Below, in pieces: positions 49,985-58,773 of a DNA stretch of 64,000 nt. The stretch's first letter is position 1. Every line of letters starts with the position of its first letter. The position numbers and the translations under genes were made by a program. A model generated the notes under the pieces. The model worked only from the letters and a program-made list of their open reading frames with translations, was not told the origin of the DNA and made no database searches. Source of the stretch: Marinilabilia salmonicolor JCM 21150 (lineage in GTDB: Bacteria > Bacteroidota > Bacteroidia > Bacteroidales > Marinilabiliaceae); assembly GCF_000259075.1 (NCBI RefSeq), contig NZ_AJKI01000010.1, forward strand, positions 165,622 through 229,621, read 5' to 3'.

Positions 49985-51046
49985 ATGAAAACACTTTTTC
50001 TTCTCATGGCTGCCTTAATACTGATGGGTTGCCAAACGAACCAGTCTCCCTCAAATCTTAAGGAAAATGCTACCTTTCCTGTGGGCACTGCCATTAGAGC
50101 ACACCAGGTGGTCAATGACAGCTCCATGCAAACCATAGTAAATAAAGATTTTAACAGCATCACCCTCGAAAATGGCATGAAGATGTATGCTGTACACCGA
50201 TCTCCAAACCAATACAACTGGAAACATGTGGATGATGTAGTTCGTTTTGCACAACAAAACTACATTCGTCTTCACGGACATGCTTTCATCTGGCATTCAG
50301 GAACTCCCGGATGGATCAGTGAAATGCAACCTGACAGCACCATGCTCGACAAAATCATGGAAGATTACATTCTCACTTATGGAAGCCGGTACAAAGGAAA
50401 AGTTGCCGGTTGGGATGTCGTCAATGAAGCGCTGCTTGATGGCACAGGAGAATTCAGAAAATCCATTTGGTACGAAACCATGGGTGAAGGATACATTTCC
50501 CGGGCCTTCGAACTGGCACACAAAGCTGATCCTGAGGCGATTCTTTTTTACAATGATTTCAACATTGAGCGGGACACCGTCAAACTGCACGCAATGCTCC
50601 GGATGATAGAAAAACTTAAGGCTCAGGATGTCCCCATCTCAGGAATTGGTTTCCAGATGCATATTCGCATGGACACAGACGAGAAAACCATCGAATACGC
50701 ACTAAAAAAGGCCGCCGAAACAGGTTTGCAAATCCACCTTTCGGAAATTGATATCATTTTCAATAAGCATGACGACACTCCCGGTGGCGGTATTCAGATA
50801 CACGATGAACTGACTGATGAAATGCTGCAGGCACAAGCTGATAAATACCAATGGCTGGCCGAAGCTTATATTCGGAATGTCCCACCTGAGCAGCGCTATG
50901 GAATGACCGTCTGGGGTTTCTCAGACAAATACTCATGGATCCCTTCTTTCTTTGACCTAAAAGACTGGCCCTGTATCTACGACGAAGATCTAAATCCCAA
51001 ACCGGCTTATTACGGTTTTCTGAGGGGATTAGGGACTTCCAAATAA
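49985..51046 (+). CDS. GH10 endo-beta-1,4-xylanase, lipoprotein
   Basis: 353 aa. Cleaves beta-1,4-xylan backbone. The start is set at MKTLFLLMAALILMG, giving a lipoprotein signal with C16; four codons earlier would be the only alternative. GH10 marks: LRLHGHAFIWHS-type motif (YIRLHGHAFIWHSGTPGW), acid/base E148 in WDVVNEALL, nucleophile E254 in IHLSEIDI, and MTVWGFSDKYSW near the end. The protein is a bare catalytic domain without a CBM. It stands alone: no xylosidase, SusCD or xylose pathway genes adjoin it, though GH43/GH51 at 11-15 kb could complement it on arabinoxylan. Confidence 0.95.
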   Translation: MKTLFLLMAALILMGCQTNQSPSNLKENATFPVGTAIRAHQVVNDSSMQTIVNKDFNSITLENGMKMYAVHRSPNQYNWKHVDDVVRFAQQNYIRLHGHAFIWHSGTPGWISEMQPDSTMLDKIMEDYILTYGSRYKGKVAGWDVVNEALLDGTGEFRKSIWYETMGEGYISRAFELAHKADPEAILFYNDFNIERDTVKLHAMLRMIEKLKAQDVPISGIGFQMHIRMDTDEKTIEYALKKAAETGLQIHLSEIDIIFNKHDDTPGGGIQIHDELTDEMLQAQADKYQWLAEAYIRNVPPEQRYGMTVWGFSDKYSWIPSFFDLKDWPCIYDEDLNPKPAYYGFLRGLGTSK

Positions 51047-51065
51047 AATACTTAAATTAAATTCA

Positions 51066-51097
51066 AAGAGGCTTCACACAAGTGAGGCCTTTTTTTT
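51066..51097 (+). terminator. Terminator after GH10 gene
   Basis: AGGCTTCAC / GTGAGGCCT stem (one wobble) with four-base-plus loop and eight T, 20 bases past the stop. The remaining sequence to 51346 has no gene. Confidence 0.9.
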
Positions 51098-51346
51098 GTA
51101 GTCAGCGAAGAAACAGCCTTGAAGCAACATCGGAATTGCATCACTCTAAATAACTTTTTCAGCCATATATAAGTCATTTTAAAACAACATTGTAATTGAA
51201 TTTAATATGACTTTAAAATGGGTTAAGTTTGATTTTATATCGATATTGGCGCAGTGCCGGATGAAACCGGAGACGAATGAAACAACAAGAAAAAAGAATC
51301 AATGGTGAATTGCTTTCAAAATGTATCTTTGTATTGGCACTGACAG

Positions 51347-51389
51347 AAAAAAAGCCCGAAAACCTGCTTTCGCAAATCTCCGGGCTTTC
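51347..51389 (-). terminator. Terminator after POT transporter gene
   Basis: On the minus strand GAAAGCCCG ... CGGGCTTTTTTT, just past the stop at 51413; long loop of about 22 bases. Confidence 0.8.
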
Positions 51390-51412
51390 CGATATCAAAA
51401 ATCAACAATTAT

Positions 51413-52927
51413 TTAATCGATGCCCCGCATCATTTTCTTCAACCATGGAGAAATGAGGAACAACAGCAATGCTGCCGAACCGGAAGAAATCACCAGGAAG
51501 AGGAAAAGATTCATATCGGGCAGATAATTTTCGAGAATTCCCCGTAATGCACCTGCCAAATAATTGGCCAAGGCAGTAGAGGCAAACCAAAGTCCCATCA
51601 TCAGTGAGGTAATCTTCGGAGGCGAGAGTTTACTGATCATACTCAATCCGATAGGACTGAGACAAAGCTCACCCATGGTATGCAACAGGTAAACCATCAC
51701 AAGCCACATGGGGCTTACCAGATTTGATCCGGAGGCACTACTATCAGCAGCATACATCACCACAAAACCAAGTGACAACAAGGCCAATCCAAGTCCAAAT
51801 TTCACCGGAGTATTGGGATTGCGACGTCCGAGCCACACCCACAACATGGAGAATACTGGTGCCAGACCAACAATCATAATGGCATTAACCGACTGGAACC
51901 AGCTTGCTTTAATCTCAAAACTACCAATCATACGGTCGGTGAAGTCACGCGCAAACAGGTTGAATGTTCCTCCTGCCTGCTCAAAACCTGACCAGAAAAA
52001 GATGTTGAAGAAACAGAATACCAAAATGGCTCCGATACGGCTCCACTCGGTTTTTCCGGTAGTGTTTTTAATGATAATGTAAGCAATAGCAGTAATGGAA
52101 ACGATGGCCACAATGCGGATAATCCAGGTAGTAGCCTCTTCGGGAAGTGTCCACCATGTTTTAACAAACAGATAAATGAAGGCAATAATTCCCAAAGACC
52201 ATCCAAGGATATGAAGCCAGTCCGTGCCATTAAGTTTGGCTGTTTCGGTCTGGAAAGAACGCTTTGGTCCGAAACCAATGGTTCCGAGTTTTTCCTGTTG
52301 AAGCCAGAACCAGATAGTTCCCAAAACCATACCAACAGATACAGAGCCAAATCCCCAGGCCCAACCGATGCTTTCTCCAAGCCAACCGGCCAGAAGAGGA
52401 GCCAGAAAAGCACCCAGGTTGATACCCATGTAAAAAATAGTAAAGGCGGAATCTTTTCGTGGATCACCATCTGCATACAAGCGCCCAACCATCGTAGAGA
52501 TGTTCGGTTTAAAGAAACCATTACCTATAATTAAAAGCCCCAGACCTATAAACAACCAATACTCACGCAACTCTTGCAACGCTTCAGGTGCAAGGGAAAT
52601 TCCGGAATTAACCACATATTCGGAATAGGCCAATGCCGCCTGCCCGAGAGCCATTATAATACCACCAATAATGATGGCCTTTCGCTGTCCCATCAGGCGG
52701 TCGGCCAAAATACCCCCGATAATAGGGGTCAGATATACCAGACCGGTAAATATTCCATAAATTTCCAAAGCATGGTTTTCGGCATAAGCGAAACCACCAT
52801 TTACAATAGTTGACGTAAGGTACAGTACCAGTAGGGCACGCATCCCATAGTAACTAAACCGTTCCCACATTTCCGTGAAAAACAGCACCCATAATCCCTG
52901 AGGATGTTTTTGTGATGGTGTGTTCAT
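51413..52927 (-). CDS. Proton-dependent oligopeptide transporter (POT/PTR family)
   Basis: 504 aa inner-membrane protein with about 14 spans. Imports di- and tripeptides with H+. Signature motifs: the ExxERFxYYG element as TEMWERFSYYGMRALL near the N-terminus, FFKPNISTMVG (PTR2 motif), and DSAFTIFYMGINLGAFLAP. Length matches bacterial DtpT-like carriers. Single gene with its own terminator. Confidence 0.94.
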   Translation of the reverse strand: MNTPSQKHPQGLWVLFFTEMWERFSYYGMRALLVLYLTSTIVNGGFAYAENHALEIYGIFTGLVYLTPIIGGILADRLMGQRKAIIIGGIIMALGQAALAYSEYVVNSGISLAPEALQELREYWLFIGLGLLIIGNGFFKPNISTMVGRLYADGDPRKDSAFTIFYMGINLGAFLAPLLAGWLGESIGWAWGFGSVSVGMVLGTIWFWLQQEKLGTIGFGPKRSFQTETAKLNGTDWLHILGWSLGIIAFIYLFVKTWWTLPEEATTWIIRIVAIVSITAIAYIIIKNTTGKTEWSRIGAILVFCFFNIFFWSGFEQAGGTFNLFARDFTDRMIGSFEIKASWFQSVNAIMIVGLAPVFSMLWVWLGRRNPNTPVKFGLGLALLSLGFVVMYAADSSASGSNLVSPMWLVMVYLLHTMGELCLSPIGLSMISKLSPPKITSLMMGLWFASTALANYLAGALRGILENYLPDMNLFLFLVISSGSAALLLFLISPWLKKMMRGID

Positions 52928-53235
52928 TCTTTTCTGTTTTAATTTTTAGGTTTATTTGTTTTCTGTCTCTATTTTTTCTTACATTTTGGAAACAGATTTC
53001 AATAATTCAAAAACTGTTTGAACGGTGAAAAATATTAATTTTCACGAAACAATTTGGTGTTTTGGCTTGTCATTTTCAAAAAAGATTGGAAAGTCTGTTT
53101 TTAATTCGATGAAAAAACAGTCATATCCCTCTCAAGAACAGAACGTTTAATACAACAAGTAAAAGTACAGCCACCTCACCAAATACAAAAATACATTTTG
53201 TAACCTAAGTTTAACGTGTCATTTCTCATATTACC
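52928..53235. other. Intergenic stretch between divergent POT and NAD(P)HX repair genes
   Basis: AT-rich; holds both promoters presumably, but neither an exact TAnnTTTG with partner -33 nor a repeat was found. Confidence 0.35.
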
Positions 53236-54741
53236 ATGAAAATTCTCACATCGAAACAAACGGGTGAAACCGACAATTACACCATAAATAATGAGCCGAT
53301 TGAATCTTTGTCGCTGATGGAAAGAGCCGCAACCATGGCTTTTCGCTGGATCTCTGCTCACTTCCCAGCCTCAGGGTTTAGTGTATTTGCCGGGCCCGGC
53401 AACAACGGAGGTGATGCACTGGCTATTGCACGCATGCTTATCTCCAACGGGCGAAAGGTTAAAATCTTTCTTTACAAAAGCCGGAATTTGTCTCCCGATG
53501 CAACATCAAACCTGGAAAAACTGAAAAAACTTCCGGGATCTGACATCACCGACCTGTCCGCTGAGGATTTTTCCTTCTCCGGATTTAACAACAGAATAGC
53601 CATCGACGGGCTTTTTGGCTCAGGCCTCAACCGCCCACTTAACGAAAGAGCTGCCAAAATTGTCACACACATCAACCAATCGTTCAGGCAAATTATCTCG
53701 ATTGATATTCCTTCCGGACTATTTTGCGAAGACAACAGCGGAAACAGTCGTGAAAACATTATTAAAGCTACCTACACCCTTACCTTTCAGATGCCAAAGC
53801 TGTCATTTCTATTTCCCGAAAACCGGGAACAAACAGGTCACCTGGTGATATTGCCCATTGGACTGAGCCACGAAAAAATTTCTCAAACCCCCACCCTTTG
53901 GAAAATCACAGAAAAGAAAGATATACAAAATCTGGTGTCTCCGCCACATCGCTTTGCCCATAAAGGAACAATGGGGCATGCACTGTTAATCGCCGGTAGT
54001 TATGGAAAAACCGGTGCCGCACTACTGGCCTCACGAGCTTGTTTGAGATCGGGTGTCGGACTCATGACCACACACGTTCCCCACAGTGCGGTTGCTATTT
54101 TGCAGACAGCCATCCCCGAAGCTATGATGAGCGTGGATCGCTCTGACCTGATGTTTACCGAACATCCCGAACTGTCAGCCTTTTCTGCCATTGGCGTTGG
54201 ACCAGGCATTGGTACCCGTGTTAATACGCAAAGAGCACTGTGCGAGCTCCTTGACCAATCAAAAAATAAAAAAATGGTGATCGACGCTGATGGCTTAAAT
54301 ATCCTGGCAGCCAACCCGGAATGGATGTCAAAATTACCCGAAAATACGATCCTCACCCCCCATCCCAAAGAATTTGAACGTTTGGCAGGAGCTGCAAAGG
54401 ATGATTATTCACGTTTGCAAAAGGCCATTGATTTTGCACAAAAACATCACATTATTCTGGTCTTAAAAGGAGCTTACACCGCAGTTATTTCGCCCGAAGG
54501 CAGAGTCAGCTTTAACCCCACCGGCAATCCGGGAATGGCGACTGCCGGAAGTGGGGACACCCTTACAGGCATCATCCTGGGATTACTGACTTCGGGCATT
54601 GACCCGTTCGACGCAGCAAGTGCTGCTGTTTACATCCACGGACTGGCGGGAGACATGGCCGCTCAACGCGGAATGAGAGGACTTATCGCCTCTGACATCA
54701 TTGAACATCTTCAGCCTGCTTTTAAAGAGGCAACGGAATAA
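53236..54741 (+). CDS. nnr: Bifunctional NAD(P)H-hydrate repair enzyme (epimerase and ADP-dependent dehydratase)
   Basis: 501 aa. Repairs damaged NADHX/NADPHX in the cytoplasm. The N-terminal YjeF_N domain (about 1-215) epimerises the hydrate (SLMERAATMAF, FAGPGNNGGDALAIAR, IDGLFGSGLNRPL, SIDIPSGL), the C-terminal carbohydrate-kinase-like domain (about 225-500) dehydrates it (HKGTMGHALLIAGSYGKTGAAL, AIGVGPGIGT, VIDADGLNIL, GNPGMATAGSGDTLTG). Fused form as in most Bacteroidota. A MITE-like element lies 28 bases downstream. Confidence 0.96.
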   Translation: MKILTSKQTGETDNYTINNEPIESLSLMERAATMAFRWISAHFPASGFSVFAGPGNNGGDALAIARMLISNGRKVKIFLYKSRNLSPDATSNLEKLKKLPGSDITDLSAEDFSFSGFNNRIAIDGLFGSGLNRPLNERAAKIVTHINQSFRQIISIDIPSGLFCEDNSGNSRENIIKATYTLTFQMPKLSFLFPENREQTGHLVILPIGLSHEKISQTPTLWKITEKKDIQNLVSPPHRFAHKGTMGHALLIAGSYGKTGAALLASRACLRSGVGLMTTHVPHSAVAILQTAIPEAMMSVDRSDLMFTEHPELSAFSAIGVGPGIGTRVNTQRALCELLDQSKNKKMVIDADGLNILAANPEWMSKLPENTILTPHPKEFERLAGAAKDDYSRLQKAIDFAQKHHIILVLKGAYTAVISPEGRVSFNPTGNPGMATAGSGDTLTGIILGLLTSGIDPFDAASAAVYIHGLAGDMAAQRGMRGLIASDIIEHLQPAFKEATE

Positions 54742-54768
54742 AAAAGAGAATTATGCGTTCATTCTATC

Positions 54769-54924
54769 TAGAGTCTATCCATAAACTAAGCGTTTTTCAA
54801 GTGTTTGAGATAGAAAATTCAAATTCAAGGCGTGTGAAAAATCTAAACCGCAGAATACTAATGTATTTGAATTTAGATTTTGAGCAACAACGCAGAAGTT
54901 GGACTTTATAGACAAAAATCACTA
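54769..54924 (+). mobile_element. MITE-like element, module A (copy 2)
   Basis: TA-GAGTCTATCCATAAAC at the left, ACTTTATAGACAAAAATCAC-TA at the right. Interior carries AAATCTAAA...ATTTAGATTT, which forms a hairpin, and gagcaacaacgcagaagttgg. Same module as 12864-13015 in inverted orientation. Confidence 0.75.
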
Positions 54925-54960
54925 TCTAGCCTGTATTTATTTAGTAACTTTGGATTTAAT

Positions 54961-55126
54961 TAGTGCCCGTCTATAAAGTCGGGAAAGTTTGTAAAAAGTT
55001 ATGTGTCTGGTCAGAAAGTGCCAGTTGTCAGGCTTGCGAAGCCGCCAAAAACGGAGTTTACTTTGGTAAATGAGTATTTTGGCGGCAAGTATAACGAAGC
55101 AAATGGTACTTTATGGACAGACTCTA
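54961..55126 (+). mobile_element. MITE-like element, module B (copy 2)
   Basis: TA-GTGCCCGTCTATAAAGT to ACTTTATGGACAGACTC-TA. Interior cagaaagtgccagtt, aggcttgcgaagcc, ggagtttacttt.gtaaatgag and ataacgaagcaa. Read-through frames inside it are not genes. Left end is 36 bases from module A copy 2. Confidence 0.8.
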
Positions 55127-55220
55127 ATTATATCCGGCCTGTTTTATCGATAAATGCTTATCAGCAGATGAAAATAAACAGATCAGGCCAACAATATCAA
55201 TTAAGCAGAAAAATAAAATT

Positions 55221-56312
55221 ATGAGAAAAACAGAAAATCTGGCCCTCATCATTGTCCTTATGCTTCTGGCCGCCTGCAATACCCCTTTGACAATTTCCAA
55301 GGCTGATTTTGGAGAATCTACCTCATCAGTCCCCCCGGGCAGACTGGTCTATCACCTGCCAAAAACCGTAGTAAACATAGAAGTAACTGCCCGCAAAATC
55401 ACTGAAAAACGCGGCCCTTATTACCGTTACTCAGAACGATATCTTAACCTTTCTGATATCATCAAAGAAGACAATGAATACTGGGAAATCGTTGAAGCCA
55501 GGATCTATACAAGCGGTATTCCGGCTCCTAACCGGATTTACAGTATTGCTGCTGAAGGGACACCTGCCGGGGCTGCTTTAAATCTCACTCCTGATGGTAT
55601 TTTGCAAGGGTTCAATATGCCTGCTGATGTTTCCTTTCCATCCCCGGTAGGTGCCAGCTCACAAACTTCATCATACAAATCAGAAGAAATAAGCTTTGAT
55701 GACATCCCTTTTACTGAAGAACAACTCATAAAAACTTCCAGTGCAGCCACTGCAGAGGAAGTCGCTGCTGAAATATACAACATAAGGGATTCGCGTCGCC
55801 GACTGCTCGAAGGCGATGTAAAGAACCTGCCTCCCGACGAGGGTTCTTACCAAAGAATCCTTGAGGGATTGAACAACATGGAAAAACAATACCTCTCTCT
55901 TTTTAAAGGAAAAAGGCAAACAGAAACCCGAAAACAGGTATTTTCATTTGTTCCGGAGGCGAATGAAGCTGCCAATCAGGTACTTTTCCGGTTTTCTGGT
56001 CAAAAAGGCTTTACTCAGATTGATGACATGACAGGCACTCCTGTATATATTGAAGTCATTAGTGAGGAAGTGACTGATTTCCCAGGCATTCAGTCAAATC
56101 CCAAGGAACGTACCGGCATGATTTATTGCAAACCGGGAAAAGCAACAGTTAAAGTAATTGACAGGACTAAGCAACTCACCGAAAAGGAAATTTTGATCGG
56201 ACAATTCGGTTCACTGCACACCATGCCACCATCATTACTTGACAGCCCAAACACCCGGGTGGGAATGGATCCTTCAACGGGAGCGATTTTGAACATCAGT
56301 GTTCAGGAGTGA
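55221..56312 (+). CDS. DUF4831-family lipoprotein
   Basis: 363 aa; lipoprotein signal with C19 (MLLAACNTP). The conserved body includes LVYHLPKTVVNIEVTARKITEKRGPYYRYSERYL and EARIYTSGIPAPNRIYSI, both typical of DUF4831; DSRRRLLEGDVKNLPPDEGSYQRILEGLNNMEKQYLSLF is the helical segment. Function of the family is unknown. The upstream region is occupied by the MITE-like modules, so its promoter may lie inside or at the edge of module B. No operon partner. Confidence 0.88.
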   Translation: MRKTENLALIIVLMLLAACNTPLTISKADFGESTSSVPPGRLVYHLPKTVVNIEVTARKITEKRGPYYRYSERYLNLSDIIKEDNEYWEIVEARIYTSGIPAPNRIYSIAAEGTPAGAALNLTPDGILQGFNMPADVSFPSPVGASSQTSSYKSEEISFDDIPFTEEQLIKTSSAATAEEVAAEIYNIRDSRRRLLEGDVKNLPPDEGSYQRILEGLNNMEKQYLSLFKGKRQTETRKQVFSFVPEANEAANQVLFRFSGQKGFTQIDDMTGTPVYIEVISEEVTDFPGIQSNPKERTGMIYCKPGKATVKVIDRTKQLTEKEILIGQFGSLHTMPPSLLDSPNTRVGMDPSTGAILNISVQE

Positions 56313-56454
56313 CCGAAGACAGAGGTCAGAGGCTGAAGGTTGGTGAATTAGTCAGTAGTTTGCAGTCAGTAGAGAATAGATAACAGACCGAAAGAAGTTG
56401 AATCAATGACCAGGCAAACGCGACAAAGCTGATGATATATTTTTCATGGAAGGT

Positions 56455-56625
56455 CTTTGAAGGTGAGGCTGAGGCTGAAACTGAGGTTAAGGTTAAGAAA
56501 AAGCTTAACCAGTCTGGTTTCTGCGCAAGGGGCTAAATCCCAAACTATCCTGACACCCCAACAACTTAAAAAAACACTCAACTCAGAACCCAAAACGCTC
56601 AACCTCAACCTCAAACTCAGATCCC
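56455..56625. repeat. Imperfect long inverted repeat of simple-sequence character
   Basis: Left arm gaggctgaggctgaaactg then aggttaaggttaag; right arm is close to its complement (ctcaacctcaacctcaaact). A short perfect hairpin GGTTAAG-aaaaa-CTTAACC is nested in it. Further on, near 56681-56705, CCCCCTTGGGGGG is another palindrome. No gene in 56313-56726. Confidence 0.45.
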
Positions 56626-56726
56626 AAAGATCTTAACCAAACCATTCACCCGTTAAATTATCAACACGAACCCCTCTTTCAAGTCCCCCTTGGGGGGATT
56701 TAGGGGGCCTTTAAAACAGATAAAAA

Positions 56727-58187
56727 ATGAACAAGAACATCGCCAATCTGGAACCTCAGCTATTGTGGTCCTATTTCCACAAACTGACCCAAATACCCAG
56801 ACCCTCCAAAAATGAAGGCAATGCCATCAGTTTTGTGGAAAAAGAAGGTAAAACCCTGGGGCTGGAGACCATCACAGATGAAGCAGGGAATGTAATTATC
56901 CGCAAACCGGCCACTCCGGGAATGGAAAAAGCAAAAGGAGTAGTGCTGCAAGGCCATCTTGATATGGTTCCCCAAAAAAACAGTGACAAGCAACACGACT
57001 TTGACAAAGATCCCATCGAAGCCTTCGAGGAAGATGGTTGGGTGAAAGCCAATGGAACAACACTTGGGGCTGACAATGGCATCGGCGTAGCTGCTGCCCT
57101 GGCAGTTCTGGCCAGCAATAACCTGAAACACGGGCCAGTAGAAGCCCTTTTCACCATTGATGAAGAAACAGGCATGACAGGAGCCAACGCCTTGCAACCC
57201 GGGATTCTACAGGGCGACATCCTCATCAATATGGATTCTGAGGATGAAGGGGAGCTTTACGTGGGATGTGCCGGAGGAACCGACGCCAACGCTATTTTTA
57301 CCTATATGGAAGAAGAGTTCCCGGAGAACCACGTGCCCAAAAAAATCAGTCTTACCGGCTTGAAAGGCGGCCACTCTGGCATGGATATCGTGCTGGAGCG
57401 GGGAAACGCCAACAAACTCCTGTTCAGGCTCCTGAAACATCTGGTAGCGCATGAGCAGGTTCGGCTCTCCACCATTGAAGGAGGCAGTTTACGAAATGCC
57501 ATTCCGCGTGAGGCTTTCGCCATCATAGCCATCCCTGAAAGCAAACTGGCCGATGTGGAACAGGCCGTGGAAGGATATAAAAACATCTTCATCAATGAAC
57601 TGAAAAGCGTGGAACCGGGACTCTCCCTTAAACTGGAAGATTCTGACAAACCACATTTTGTCATGGATGAGATGACCCAGGACGACCTGATAAACGCCAT
57701 TCAGGGATGTCCTAACGGAGTTATCCGCATGAGCACAGAAATGCCCGGACTGGTGGAGACCTCCCTAAACCTGGCCATTGTAAAATCACACAACAAAGAA
57801 GTGGAAGTTAAAGCACTCATTCGCTCCAGCGTGGATACCGCCAAAGAGGATGTGGAGTCCACGCTCGAAAGTATCTTTTTACTGGCAGGTTCTCATGTAT
57901 GGTTCGACGGGCAATATCCCGGATGGAAACCCAACATGGATTCAGAGATTCTCAAAACCATGCAAACAGTCTATAAGGACAAATGGGGCAAAACACCTGA
58001 TATAAAAGCCATCCACGCCGGACTGGAATGTGGTATTTTAGGAAATGCATACCCCAACTGGGATATGATTTCTTTCGGTCCTACCATTAATTTCCCGCAC
58101 TCTCCGGATGAAAAAGTGAATGTGGAAACGGTTCAGAAATTCTGGGATTTCCTGGTAAATACATTGGAAAACATCCCTGCTAAGTAG
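56727..58187 (+). CDS. pepD: Aminoacyl-histidine dipeptidase (M20 family)
   Basis: 486 aa cytoplasmic dizinc peptidase cleaving Xaa-His dipeptides such as carnosine-like compounds. Motifs: QGHLDMVPQ (first zinc ligand), TLGADNGIGVAAAL (bridging aspartate), TIDEETGMTGANAL (catalytic glutamate), NMDSEDEGELYVGCAGG, GLKGGHSGMDI, and IHAGLECGIL near the end. Length and motifs match PepD. The stop codon TAG at 58185-58187 is formed by the left end of a MITE-like element. Confidence 0.95.
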   Translation: MNKNIANLEPQLLWSYFHKLTQIPRPSKNEGNAISFVEKEGKTLGLETITDEAGNVIIRKPATPGMEKAKGVVLQGHLDMVPQKNSDKQHDFDKDPIEAFEEDGWVKANGTTLGADNGIGVAAALAVLASNNLKHGPVEALFTIDEETGMTGANALQPGILQGDILINMDSEDEGELYVGCAGGTDANAIFTYMEEEFPENHVPKKISLTGLKGGHSGMDIVLERGNANKLLFRLLKHLVAHEQVRLSTIEGGSLRNAIPREAFAIIAIPESKLADVEQAVEGYKNIFINELKSVEPGLSLKLEDSDKPHFVMDEMTQDDLINAIQGCPNGVIRMSTEMPGLVETSLNLAIVKSHNKEVEVKALIRSSVDTAKEDVESTLESIFLLAGSHVWFDGQYPGWKPNMDSEILKTMQTVYKDKWGKTPDIKAIHAGLECGILGNAYPNWDMISFGPTINFPHSPDEKVNVETVQKFWDFLVNTLENIPAK

Positions 58188-58351
58188 TCTCTGTCCATAA
58201 AGTACCACTTACTGCGTTACGCTTGTCCGAAAAGTACTCATTTACGAAAAGTAAACTCCGTATTTTCGGACTTCGCAAGCCTTGTAACTGGAACTTTCTG
58301 AACAGACACAGCTCCCGCCAGAAACTTTCCTGACTTTATAGACGGGCTCTA
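58185..58351 (-). mobile_element. MITE-like element, module B (copy 3), in the pepD stop codon
   Basis: TA-GTCTCTGTCCATAAAGT at the left, ACTTTATAGACGGGCTC-TA at the right. Interior is the complement of module B copy 2 (tactcatttac, gtaaactccgta, gcaagcc, ggaactttctga). The first TA plus G is the pepD stop. Confidence 0.8.
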
Positions 58352-58355
58352 AGTC

Positions 58356-58464
58356 GAGTCTGTCCATAAAGTACCACTTGCGTCCCCGAAAAATCGGGGC
58401 AGGCTTTGCAATTGGCACTTTCTGACCAGAAACAAATTTTACTTAGTTTATAAGCGAACTCTTA
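58356..58464 (-). mobile_element. MITE-like element, shortened module B (copy 4)
   Basis: GAGTCTGTCCATAAAGTACC at the left and AGTTTATAAGCGAACTCT-TA at the right, with aggctttgcaattggcactttctgacca inside; about 55 bases shorter than the full module because the middle is missing. Directly follows copy 3. Confidence 0.7.
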
Positions 58465-58487
58465 GTAAACAACAGAGAAAGCCATTC

Positions 58488-58532
58488 GAAAAGCCCTCTT
58501 TGCCGGCAAATGCTCAGCAAAGAGGGCTTTTC
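58488..58532. terminator. Terminator downstream of pepD
   Basis: 15-bp stem AAAAGCCCTCTTTGC / GCAAAGAGGGCTTTT, T run on both strands. It is now 300 bases from the pepD stop because the MITE-like modules lie between. Confidence 0.9.
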
Positions 58533-58641
58533 ATTCGCTAGTAAGCTGGTGAAAAAATGAGCTAGTGAGCTGATGAGCTCAAACCTCATCTCTCAACCCT
58601 CATTCCTCATTCCTCTTTCCAACACTATTTAACACCCCATT

Positions 58642-58673
58642 TTTGAAAATCATCATTTAAAGGCCTACATTTG
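58642..58673 (+). promoter_or_regulatory. Promoter of the ClC gene
   Basis: TTTG (58642-58645), 20-bp spacer, TACATTTG (58666-58673): exact consensus. Leader of about 95 bases with a small hairpin (CAGGC...GCCTG) before the ATG at 58774. Confidence 0.7.
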
Positions 58674-58773
58674 CACCGCTATTAAATGAAAATCAGGCAA
58701 AAAAAGCCTGACGCATTCATCTTCTGACACCTACAATTTTTTTACACACAAATAATTTTTTGGGGAAGTCCTC

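Noticed and set aside
55003..55224. 73-aa frame upstream of the DUF4831 gene
   Set aside because: Runs through module B of the MITE-like element; not conserved in frame in the other copies.
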